Below, piece by piece: positions 10,270 through 16,731 of a DNA stretch of 23,416 nt. A model generated the notes under the pieces. The model was given only the letters and a program-made list of their open reading frames with translations, was not told the DNA's origin and made no database searches. Each line of letters begins with the position of its first letter. The first letter of the stretch is position 1. The stretch comes from an uncultured Bacteroidales bacterium (GTDB lineage Bacteria > Bacteroidota > Bacteroidia > Bacteroidales > Paludibacteraceae). The position numbers and the translations under genes are program-made. The stretch lies in contig ONXE01000060.1 in assembly GCA_900321775.1 (NCBI GenBank), positions 1 to 23,416 of the forward strand, written 5' to 3'.

Positions 10270-10755
10270 ATGGCAACCCAACTGCATAACCTCTCGTCCT
10301 TCGACTCCAACCTGCTTCCGGACGCTTCTGTGCTCTGCAAGCAACGCTATGCCGTAGTCGTGGCCGACTGGAACAAAGACATCACCTACGCGTTGGCACA
10401 AGGGGCAATCGACACCCTTCTGGGCGCAGGAGTTACAGAGGACCACATCCTCGTACAACATGTCCCCGGAGCAGTAGAACTGACCTATGCCGCCGCCAAA
10501 ATGATGGGGCAGGTGGATGCCATCATCATCATCGGTTGTGTCATCAAAGGCGATACACCGCATTTCGACTATGTTTGTCAGTCGGTGACGCAAGGGATGA
10601 CAGAACTCAACCTACACGGAAAAACACCCGTGATTTTCTCTGTACTGACCACACTGAACCTCCAGCAGGCCCTTGACCGCGCGGGCGGAAGCCTCGGCAA
10701 CAAAGGCGTGGAAGGTGCGTACACTGCGATTCGAATGGCAAACATGTGGCTATGA
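10270..10755 (+). CDS. ribH: 6,7-dimethyl-8-ribityllumazine synthase
   Basis: Condenses 5-amino-6-ribitylaminouracil with 3,4-dihydroxybutanone 4-phosphate in riboflavin synthesis; forms cytosolic icosahedral or pentameric assemblies. The 161 residues match the family. Visible: the substrate loop around VVADWNKDI (Trp34), VPGAVELTYAAA (65-76), IGCVIKGDTPHFDYVC with the catalytic His98, PVIFSVLTT, and AGGSLGNKGVEG. Ser replaces the usual Gly in PVIFGVLTT, a mild change. ATG 10270 lies 24 bp after the TPR stop, and the TGA overlaps the ATG of the following gene (ATGA, 10752-10755), so translation is probably coupled. Confidence 0.97.
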   Translation: MATQLHNLSSFDSNLLPDASVLCKQRYAVVVADWNKDITYALAQGAIDTLLGAGVTEDHILVQHVPGAVELTYAAAKMMGQVDAIIIIGCVIKGDTPHFDYVCQSVTQGMTELNLHGKTPVIFSVLTTLNLQQALDRAGGSLGNKGVEGAYTAIRMANMWL

Positions 10756-11900
10756 ACGAGTACGTACAGCAATATTTCACGGCTAAATACTGGGCCGACC
10801 TTGCCACCGATTTCTGGCAGGCGCTCCATACCTGGAAATTCTACAAAGAACTGATTATCATGACGGCCGGCATGTGCATTGGCGCAGCCGCCGTCTATTA
10901 TTTTCTGCTCCCGGGCCACCTGATCGTGGGTACTATCTCAGGCTTGAGCCTTGTGCTGAACACCCTGTTCGGCGGTACGGCCGACACGTTCTCTTATTGG
11001 GTGATGGGCATCAATGCGGTGCTCCTGCTGATGGCTTTCCTTCTGATAGGTAACGAGTTCGGCGCCAAGACTGTCTATACTGCGATGATCCTCGGTCCGC
11101 TCGTGCAGATCCTCGACCGCGTCTATCCGTACACCAACCTCACGCACAAAGTGATTGAAGCACCGGAGATTCTGGCGCAGCTGCAGGCCGGTGAGACCGT
11201 GCTCGACATGCACGGCAATCCGTATCTGCTCAGTAGGGCAGGGGAAGTGCTGGAACAGGTGAAAGACTCGGTGATGAGCGCCGGTCTGGGTTTGGGCGAT
11301 GTGTGGTTCGACCTGGCCTGCTTCGTGTTCCTCGTGAGCTTGTGTCAGACCATCGAGTTCAGTATCAACGCCTCCACCGGCGGACTGGATATCCTGGCCA
11401 AGATTATCAACAAGTACTTCCATTTCGACATCGGCATGTCAGTGACCATTGGCGGTGCAGCGATATGTTCGTCGGCCTTCCTGATCAATGATTTCCGTAT
11501 GGTGGTCATCGGTCTGCTCGGCACATGGATCAATGGCATCGTGGTCAACTATTTTACCGCTACGCTTAACCGCCGCAAACGCGTGTGCATCATCTCGAAG
11601 GAGAATGCGAACATCCACCGTTTCATCCGCGACGAACTGGTGCGCGGCTGTACGCTTTACAATGTGACCGGCGGCTGCTCCGGCGAGGAACATACCGAGA
11701 TTCAGGCGCTGCTCACCCAGGACGAGTTCTCCGCCCTGATGAACTACATCCGCACGAACAACTACTACGCCTTCGTCACGGCAGGCAACTGCTCGGAAGT
11801 GTACGGCCTGTGGGCACGACACAAGAAGAACCGCGCAAGCGGCAAAGTGGAACTTTCGGCGGAGGACCTGAAGGATATAGAGAACGCACACAAATGCTGA
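10752..11900 (+). CDS. YitT-family membrane protein with C-terminal DUF2179 domain
   Basis: A 382-residue inner-membrane protein. The ATG at 10752 overlaps the ribH stop as ATGA; a GTG at 10746 is also in frame but less likely. Membrane spans are visible at about 36-56 (ELIIMTAGMCIGAAAVYYFLL), 60-80, 85-105, 107-120, 186-205, 220-245 and 250-265, with STGGLDILAKIINKY typical of YitT. Residues about 273-365 are the cytosolic DUF2179 domain (KRVCIISKENANIHRFIRDE, VTGGCSGEEHTEIQALL, YAFVTAGNCSEVYG). About 60 polar residues at 122-184 are inserted between spans, longer than I expect. Substrate and role are not established for the family. Confidence 0.88.
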   Translation: MNEYVQQYFTAKYWADLATDFWQALHTWKFYKELIIMTAGMCIGAAAVYYFLLPGHLIVGTISGLSLVLNTLFGGTADTFSYWVMGINAVLLLMAFLLIGNEFGAKTVYTAMILGPLVQILDRVYPYTNLTHKVIEAPEILAQLQAGETVLDMHGNPYLLSRAGEVLEQVKDSVMSAGLGLGDVWFDLACFVFLVSLCQTIEFSINASTGGLDILAKIINKYFHFDIGMSVTIGGAAICSSAFLINDFRMVVIGLLGTWINGIVVNYFTATLNRRKRVCIISKENANIHRFIRDELVRGCTLYNVTGGCSGEEHTEIQALLTQDEFSALMNYIRTNNYYAFVTAGNCSEVYGLWARHKKNRASGKVELSAEDLKDIENAHKC

Positions 11901-11902
11901 TT

Positions 11903-11923
11903 AATTATAAATTGTAAATTATA
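11903..11923 (+). repeat. Heptamer repeat AATTATA/AATTGTA/AATTATA ending at a start codon
   Basis: Three 7-bp units at 11903-11909, 11910-11916 and 11917-11923. The last A is the first base of the ATG of the next gene. The array fills nearly the whole 22-bp gap after the yitT stop. Same period and placement as the repeat at 2673-2706, but unrelated sequence. Confidence 0.85.
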
Positions 11924-12828
11924 TGAAACCAACTCTTTTTATTCTTGCAGCCGGAATGGGCAGCCGTTACGGCGGATTGAAACAGATTGACGGTCTCGGC
12001 CCTAACGGCGAGACAATCATGGATTACTCGGTGTATGATGCGCTGCAGGCTGGCTTTGGCAAGATTGTATTCGTGATTCGTAAGGATTTCGCGGACGACT
12101 TCAAGCGGGTAGTGCTTTCCAAGTACGAGGGCAAAGTGCCCTGTGAGATTTGCTTCCAGGCCATAGACAAAGTGCCTGCCGGTTGCACCTACAACCCCGA
12201 GCGCACCAAACCCTGGGGCACCAATCACGCTGTGCTCATGGGCAAAGATATTATCAAAGAACCTTTTGCTGTCATCAATGCTGACGACTACTACGGACGC
12301 GAGTCGTTCAAGATTCTGGCCGATTTCCTCAACTCAGTAGCCGACAAGCAGAACCGCTACGCCATGGTTGGTTATCGCGTTTGCAACACCCTCTCGGAGA
12401 ACGGTTCCGTTAGCCGCGGTGTATGCCAAACCGATGCTGAGGGAAACCTCACAGGAGTGGTAGAACGCACCAATATCCTGCGCAAAGAGGACGGCAAGAT
12501 CTATTTCAAAGACGAGAACGACCAATACGTGCTCCTGGATGAGCATGCTCCTGTATCGATGAACATGTGGGCATTCACTCCCGAGTACTTCAGCTATGTG
12601 GAAGCCGCCTTCAAGACTTTCCTTGCCGAGCACGGGCAGGAGATGAAGTCCGAGTTCTATATCCCGACTCTCGTCAACGACCTTATCGTAGCCGGCAAAG
12701 CTACGTGCAAGGTGCTCGACACACCTTCCAAATGGTTCGGAGTAACCTACTCGGAGGACCGTCCGCAGGTAGTAGCCAAGTTTGCTGCTTTGGCTGAGGA
12801 CGGCACCTATCCGAGCCCGTTGTTCTAA
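11923..12828 (+). CDS. Sugar nucleotidyltransferase-like protein (GT-A NTP transferase fold)
   Basis: A 301-residue cytosolic protein with the N-terminal nucleotide-binding signature LAAGMGSRYGGLKQ (about 8-21), as in NDP-sugar pyrophosphorylases and MobA-like enzymes. The metal/nucleotide motif VINADDYYGRESF lies at about 117-129 (Asp121-Asp122). Further family sequence is PWGTNHAVLMGKD, MNMWAFTPEYF and EFYIPTLVNDLI. The C-terminal WFGVTYSEDRPQV is typical of a widespread Bacteroidota group whose substrate is not known to me. No partner kinase or transferase is adjacent, so the sugar cannot be named. It ends 12826-12828 with a hairpin directly behind. Confidence 0.82.
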   Translation: MKPTLFILAAGMGSRYGGLKQIDGLGPNGETIMDYSVYDALQAGFGKIVFVIRKDFADDFKRVVLSKYEGKVPCEICFQAIDKVPAGCTYNPERTKPWGTNHAVLMGKDIIKEPFAVINADDYYGRESFKILADFLNSVADKQNRYAMVGYRVCNTLSENGSVSRGVCQTDAEGNLTGVVERTNILRKEDGKIYFKDENDQYVLLDEHAPVSMNMWAFTPEYFSYVEAAFKTFLAEHGQEMKSEFYIPTLVNDLIVAGKATCKVLDTPSKWFGVTYSEDRPQVVAKFAALAEDGTYPSPLF

Positions 12829-12836
12829 CCATCCCC

Positions 12837-12851
12837 GCTGTCTCAGACAGC
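12837..12851 (+). terminator. Short perfect palindrome behind the nucleotidyltransferase gene
   Basis: GCTGTCT-C-AGACAGC, 8 bp after the stop codon. It can form a short hairpin, but no T run follows, so it is a weak terminator candidate; it may protect the mRNA end. Confidence 0.4.
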
Positions 12852-12898
12852 ATTCCCCGATTCTTTACATAACCGGAGATTTTTTAAACACACACAAG

Positions 12899-12934
12899 AA
12901 GAGGCAATTCCCGCGGGAGTTGCCTCTTTGCTTT
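12899..12934. terminator. Strong, probably bidirectional terminator hairpin
   Basis: AAGAGGCAA (12899-12907) pairs with TTGCCTCTT (12920-12928), with CCCGCGGG in the centre, followed on the plus strand by TTTGCTTT. It lies between the convergent nucleotidyltransferase (+) and pectate lyase (-) genes. On the minus strand the downstream side is TTCTTGTGTG then TTTAAAAAA, so it could serve both. Confidence 0.8.
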
Positions 12935-12948
12935 AATAGACCCTCTGT

Positions 12949-12967
12949 ATCCCCCTTAAAGGGGGAT
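12949..12967. terminator. GC-rich hairpin next to the pectate lyase 3' end
   Basis: ATCCCCC (12949-12955) pairs with GGGGGAT (12961-12967) around TTAAA, 18 bp beyond the pectate lyase stop on its own strand. No long T run follows on the minus strand; it may act with the 12899 hairpin or stabilise the mRNA. Confidence 0.5.
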
Positions 12968-12984
12968 TCTTATAGTCCTTGGAA

Positions 12985-15219
12985 CTACTTCGCGAACTTC
13001 AGCGCGCCGCTTGCCGTAACTGCTACGTAATATCCCGAGGGCAGATTCTCTGTTCCGATTACAGTGCTTGTGGTCGAACCCAGACATGCCCCGTTCATTG
13101 TGTACAGACGCACCAGTCCGCCTTGCGGGTTCAGAATACTCGTTCCGTCAAAGCCAAGACCCGATTCCTCCGTGTTCCGGAGTGCTGATTGATTGCCGTA
13201 CAGGTTGATGTAGTACAGATTGTTCGAATCGGCTTTGGTCAGTGCGTGAGCGCCCGCAGCGAGAGGATAACTGATGGTGCCGTTGGTGGCTACCACTTTC
13301 GTCCCGTCTATCTTGATGTTGGCAGTGGCCTTGTCAAACGCCAGGAAGAGCGTGTACTCCTGGTCCGTAGTGAAACTGATGTTCGTAGCGCTCTCCATCT
13401 TCACGCACCAGTTGTAGGTCACGCCGTTGACGGTGGCAGTGCCCTTGCTGTTGGAGTAGTTGGCGCTGGTGAAAGTGTAGAAATCCGACGAGGGCTGGCC
13501 GCCGGTGAAGACACATTCGTAGTTGCCGACAGGGTGGTGCGTCGTGTCGGGCGGAAGGACAGAGCCGGTGTCCGGCGGGGTGACGCTGCCACCGGTCTCG
13601 CCGAAGATGCTGTCCAGCGACGAGGTGTATGCGGCGATGGCTGCCACGAGGTTCTGGTTGAGATCGTAGCTGGCGTCGTCGGCACTGGTGAAGGTGAAAC
13701 TGAAATCACCGTGTTGCAGGCGTCCTGCTCCCAGGTTGCCCTGCACGATGGACGGCACGTTGGCGGGATCATCCGGCGTGACGGCGTATATCAGCTGCGC
13801 GTTGGAGTCGAAGTTGTTGTAGGTATTGCCTCCGCTGAGCGTGGTCACCGTGGACGGCACCTGCTCGGAGCGGGTAGTGGCCAGGTAGGCGTCGAAATGC
13901 ACGGGGGCGGTGCTGGCGTTGTAATAGACGAGTGTCTTGGAGCCCGAGAAACTGTTGTTGTAGGCCTTGATGATGCCGCCCGCTTCGCCGGAGAACGTGC
14001 CGTCTTGAGGCGTAGCTCCGTTGTGCGTGTCCGTGCCTTGCAGCGAGATGAGCATCGGGTGCGGGCAGTTGCGGAAATTGTTGTTCTCCACAAAAGCGGA
14101 CGAGCCGGTGGTTACGCCTACGCAGTACTTGGCGATGCCGTCGAAGTAGTTGTTGTAGACGTGCACGCTCATGGTGCGGATACGCGGGTGGCGCGAGTCG
14201 GAGTGGTCGAACCAGTTGTGGTGGTAGGTGATGAAGTTCGGTCCGCTTTCGGACTTCATGCCGCACATCGAGGATTTGCCGGTGTCCCAGAAGTGGCAAT
14301 AACTGATAGTCACGTGCTTGGAGTCGGCTTTCACGTCGATGGTGCCGTCGCCTTTGGCCTTGTCGCCGGAGCCCTGTTTGCCGTAGAAGCCGTCGATATG
14401 GTGAATCCAGATGTGGTCGTTGTCGGTGTCGAGGGAGATGCAGTCGTCCATGGCGGTCATGACGGCGAAGTTGCGGAGCTCGACGCTCTTGCTGTTGCGA
14501 ACGAGGAACCCGAAGCCGCGGATGACGGCGTCCTTGCCCACGCCCTCGATGGTGATGTTGAGTTCCGAGTCGGCGCGTTTACCTTTGATTTGCAGTCCTT
14601 CAGCGCTGCTCTCGAGCTGGTCCATGTCGCTGGCGTTGATGGTGCCGAGCAGGCGGAAGGTGATGGGTGTGGTGTCGTAGCCTTTCTCGTAGCCGGTGAT
14701 GATGGCCTGCATGCCGGTGTAGGTCGTGGTCGCGCCGTTGCTGTTGGTGATGACGCTGGTGCTGACGGTCTTGGCGTTGCCCGCGTGCACGTAGATCACT
14801 TTCGCACCGGGTTTGAGCGTGCCGTTATTGGTGTACGCACCCACGCCTGCCGAATAATTGAAATGAGCAAAGCCGTTGCGGTCGTGCGCCGCCACTTGTA
14901 GCGTGCTCGTTTCCGCTGCCTGAGCAGACACCTCCTGACCGTTCTGGACTGGGACAATCTTTATTTGGTAATTGCCCGCAGCCAATCCCAAAGCATCGGC
15001 GCGATAGTACGAGCCGTAGCTGCGGAGCAGGGGTTTGTCCAACAACTGATACGTGCCGTTCTGAGGACGGATATACGCGTTGTAGTCGCTGTATCCGCTT
15101 AGCGGAGCCCATTCCACGTAAGCGCTCTCAAACCAACCTCCCGATTGATTGATAGTTACAGCAGCATAACTGCTCATGCACAGCAGCAGGGCTACTAATG
15201 AAAATAAGAATTTACGCAT
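12985..15219 (-). CDS. Secreted pectate lyase (polysaccharide lyase family 1) with C-terminal sorting-like domain
   Basis: Cleaves polygalacturonate by beta-elimination. 744 residues. Signal peptide 1-19 (cleavage after SSYA). Residues about 20-115 look like a fibronectin-type beta domain. The PL1 right-handed helix spans about 170-480: VRNSKSVELRNF, DDCISLDTDNDHIWIHH (about 258-274), GDGTIDVKADSKHVTISYC, and the catalytic-arginine stretch SRHPRIR (Arg343-Arg348) followed by VHVYNNYFDG. A Pro/Thr-rich linker (GGSVTPPDTGSVLPPDTTHH) leads to a C-terminal beta domain. The end has RLYTMNGACLG...LPSGYYVAVTASGALKFAK, resembling a type IX secretion sorting domain, so export to the surface is likely. 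It follows rsmD on the same strand behind a heptamer-repeat leader. No SusC/SusD pair is adjacent. Confidence 0.93.
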   Translation of the reverse strand: MRKFLFSLVALLLCMSSYAAVTINQSGGWFESAYVEWAPLSGYSDYNAYIRPQNGTYQLLDKPLLRSYGSYYRADALGLAAGNYQIKIVPVQNGQEVSAQAAETSTLQVAAHDRNGFAHFNYSAGVGAYTNNGTLKPGAKVIYVHAGNAKTVSTSVITNSNGATTTYTGMQAIITGYEKGYDTTPITFRLLGTINASDMDQLESSAEGLQIKGKRADSELNITIEGVGKDAVIRGFGFLVRNSKSVELRNFAVMTAMDDCISLDTDNDHIWIHHIDGFYGKQGSGDKAKGDGTIDVKADSKHVTISYCHFWDTGKSSMCGMKSESGPNFITYHHNWFDHSDSRHPRIRTMSVHVYNNYFDGIAKYCVGVTTGSSAFVENNNFRNCPHPMLISLQGTDTHNGATPQDGTFSGEAGGIIKAYNNSFSGSKTLVYYNASTAPVHFDAYLATTRSEQVPSTVTTLSGGNTYNNFDSNAQLIYAVTPDDPANVPSIVQGNLGAGRLQHGDFSFTFTSADDASYDLNQNLVAAIAAYTSSLDSIFGETGGSVTPPDTGSVLPPDTTHHPVGNYECVFTGGQPSSDFYTFTSANYSNSKGTATVNGVTYNWCVKMESATNISFTTDQEYTLFLAFDKATANIKIDGTKVVATNGTISYPLAAGAHALTKADSNNLYYINLYGNQSALRNTEESGLGFDGTSILNPQGGLVRLYTMNGACLGSTTSTVIGTENLPSGYYVAVTASGALKFAK

Positions 15220-15228
15220 GGATTAGAT

Positions 15229-15263
15229 GATTTTTGATTTGTGATTGTTGATTATTGATAGAT
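15229..15263 (-). repeat. Degenerate heptamer array in the pectate lyase leader
   Basis: On the plus strand the units are GATTTTT, GATTTGT, GATTGTT, GATTATT and GATAGAT (15229-15263), all in exact 7-bp register, GATTNNT for the first four. On the coding (minus) strand this reads as repeated A-rich NNNAATC units ending 9 bp before the ATG of the pectate lyase. It occupies most of the 53-bp gap behind rsmD. Confidence 0.8.
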
Positions 15264-15272
15264 GCCTCTTGA

Positions 15273-15803
15273 TTATTGGAAGAAGGAGAAATGTACGTTG
15301 CCGTACTTACGTTCCTCCACAAAATGCGGATGTTCCTGAAAACTGTTGTTCGCCGAGTGTTCCAGCACGAACCAACCTCCTTCGGCCAGCATCTCGTGCG
15401 AAAAAATGAGGTCGGGCAGGGTAGGCAGTTTGTCGAGCTGGTAAGGCGGGTCGGCGAAGATGAGGTCAAACTTGGTCCGGCAAGACGGCACAAACTTGAA
15501 CACATCGCCCCGAACAACGGTCAGGTTCTTTGCTCCCAGTTGTTTGCTTGCGCTGATGATGAAGTTCTGCTGCGTATGGGCCAGTTCCACCGCCGTCACA
15601 TCCTGCGCGCCCCGGCTGGCACATTCCAGACTGATACTGCCTGTGCCTGCAAACAAGTCGAGGACATTGCTGCCCTCGATTTGTATCCTGTTCTGCAGAA
15701 GGTTGAAAAGACTCTCCTTCGCGAAATCCGTAGTCGGACGTGCGGTGATGTTCTTTGGGGGATTCAGCCTTCTGCCTTTCCATTGTCCGCTTATGATTCG
15801 CAT
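15273..15803 (-). CDS. rsmD: 16S rRNA (guanine966-N2)-methyltransferase RsmD
   Basis: S-adenosylmethionine-dependent methylation of G966 in 16S rRNA. 176 residues from the ATG at 15803, whose MRIISGQWKGRRL is the classic RsmD N-terminus; the frame is open to a TTG at 15830, but that would nearly abut the upstream stop and has no family support. Visible: ARPTTDFAKESLFNLL (21-36), SAM-binding VLDLFAGTGSISLE (47-60), VELAHTQQN, and the catalytic tetrad ADPPY (Asp118-Tyr121). It lies 27 bp behind the 231-residue hypothetical gene on the same strand. Confidence 0.95.
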   Translation of the reverse strand: MRIISGQWKGRRLNPPKNITARPTTDFAKESLFNLLQNRIQIEGSNVLDLFAGTGSISLECASRGAQDVTAVELAHTQQNFIISASKQLGAKNLTVVRGDVFKFVPSCRTKFDLIFADPPYQLDKLPTLPDLIFSHEMLAEGGWFVLEHSANNSFQEHPHFVEERKYGNVHFSFFQ

Positions 15804-15830
15804 GGTAGGAAAGTGCAGATCTTCAGGCAA

Positions 15831-16526
15831 TTACTCCCAGTTACCCGCGTTGTTGTTCGGTTCGTTGATATCACCCATTTTCAGGCCGGGATAGTGGTCC
15901 AGCTGCTCCTCTTTGTCGATGAGGTTCACGCGCTCCTGGTCGTCCAGGTCGCCCAGATAGGTGTTGTAGTGAGCACGTACTTCTACCAGCGGAATGCGAA
16001 TACCCTGACTGGTGGTGTAGTTGTCGTTGGTCTCGGCATCGAACTGGATATTGTCGGTGTAAGGGATGATAACCATGTTCTTAACGCTCTCGTTGTCGTA
16101 TTTGCCATGATAGAGAGCTTGCAGCACAGGCGACGAGATAGTATCACGAACGAAGTTCTCCAAACCTTGCTCCTTCACCTCTTTGTAGTTGCCGGTTTTC
16201 TTGGCTTTCTCAATGATCTTCACAGCCTTGTGCTCGGTCAAACCAGCCTCCAGCTGCTTGTCGGTCAACGCACCTTCCTTAACTACCTCTTTCTTGCTGC
16301 CGGTTTGAAGCCAAAGCACCAGAGAGTCCATGTTAGCCATGTAACGGCCGTTCTGCAGACGGAACTCGTTCTCGGCAATACGGATGTCACTGAGCTTCTC
16401 TGCTACAGCCACCTCACGGATAGCACGTTGATTCTCAAAATTGATAGGAGTAACGACACTCATCACGCAAATATATGCCAGGAAGCAGATTGCGAGTGCC
16501 AAAAGTACACGAATTGTTGTTTTCAT
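15831..16526 (-). CDS. Conserved Bacteroidota hypothetical, single-pass, pilin-like N-terminus
   Basis: A 231-residue protein of unknown function. Residues 7-25 (VLLALAICFLAYICVMSVV) form one membrane span or uncleaved signal. The next part (EKLSDIRIAENEFRLQNGRY, then MANMDSLVLWL) resembles the helix-plus-loop layout of type II/IV pseudopilins, but there is no prepilin peptidase site that I can identify. Middle segments KEGALTDKQLEAGLTEHKAV and RDTISSPVLQALY and the end GDINEPNNNAGNWE match, from memory, a conserved Bacteroides family found near rsmD. It is the first gene of the minus-strand group and has a promoter candidate 75 bp upstream. An envelope role is inference. Confidence 0.8.
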   Translation of the reverse strand: MKTTIRVLLALAICFLAYICVMSVVTPINFENQRAIREVAVAEKLSDIRIAENEFRLQNGRYMANMDSLVLWLQTGSKKEVVKEGALTDKQLEAGLTEHKAVKIIEKAKKTGNYKEVKEQGLENFVRDTISSPVLQALYHGKYDNESVKNMVIIPYTDNIQFDAETNDNYTTSQGIRIPLVEVRAHYNTYLGDLDDQERVNLIDKEEQLDHYPGLKMGDINEPNNNAGNWE

Positions 16527-16600
16527 TATCGTTTGGTATTTTTTATGTTATTATTCCTCTCTAAAAGTGATTCGCTGCCATGAAATCAGTAAATCGGGTA

Positions 16601-16631
16601 CAAAGTTAATAAAAATAATTGAAACTTCATA
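16601..16631 (-). promoter_or_regulatory. Promoter candidate for the minus-strand hypothetical-rsmD-pectate lyase group
   Basis: On the minus strand TAACTTTG (16608-16601) matches the -7 TAnnTTTG box; TATG (16631-16628), 19 bp upstream, is one mismatch from the -33 TTTG. The leader to the ATG at 16526 would be about 70 bases. In the same 205-bp divergent gap a weaker plus-strand -7-like GATTTTTG (16694-16701) could serve relA, but I see no good -33 box for it. Confidence 0.55.
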
Positions 16632-16731
16632 GTAAAATCGACTATTTTTACGTTTTTTTATGCCTTTTTCAGTTTTTTTGGTCACTTTTGCATGATTTTT
16701 GGTTATAAAAAGGTGTATTTTAGTATCAGAT

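Noticed and set aside
13189..14901. A 570-codon open frame on the plus strand opposite the pectate lyase gene
   Set aside because: The minus strand encodes a clear PL1 enzyme with signal peptide and catalytic motifs. The plus-strand reading is Val/Gly-rich and without family features, as expected for an antisense shadow of high-GC third positions.
16699..16731. Start of the RelA/SpoT homologue at TTG 16699
   Set aside because: ATG 16732 is in frame 33 bases later, and the extra 11 residues (hydrophobic and basic) have no counterpart expected in the family.
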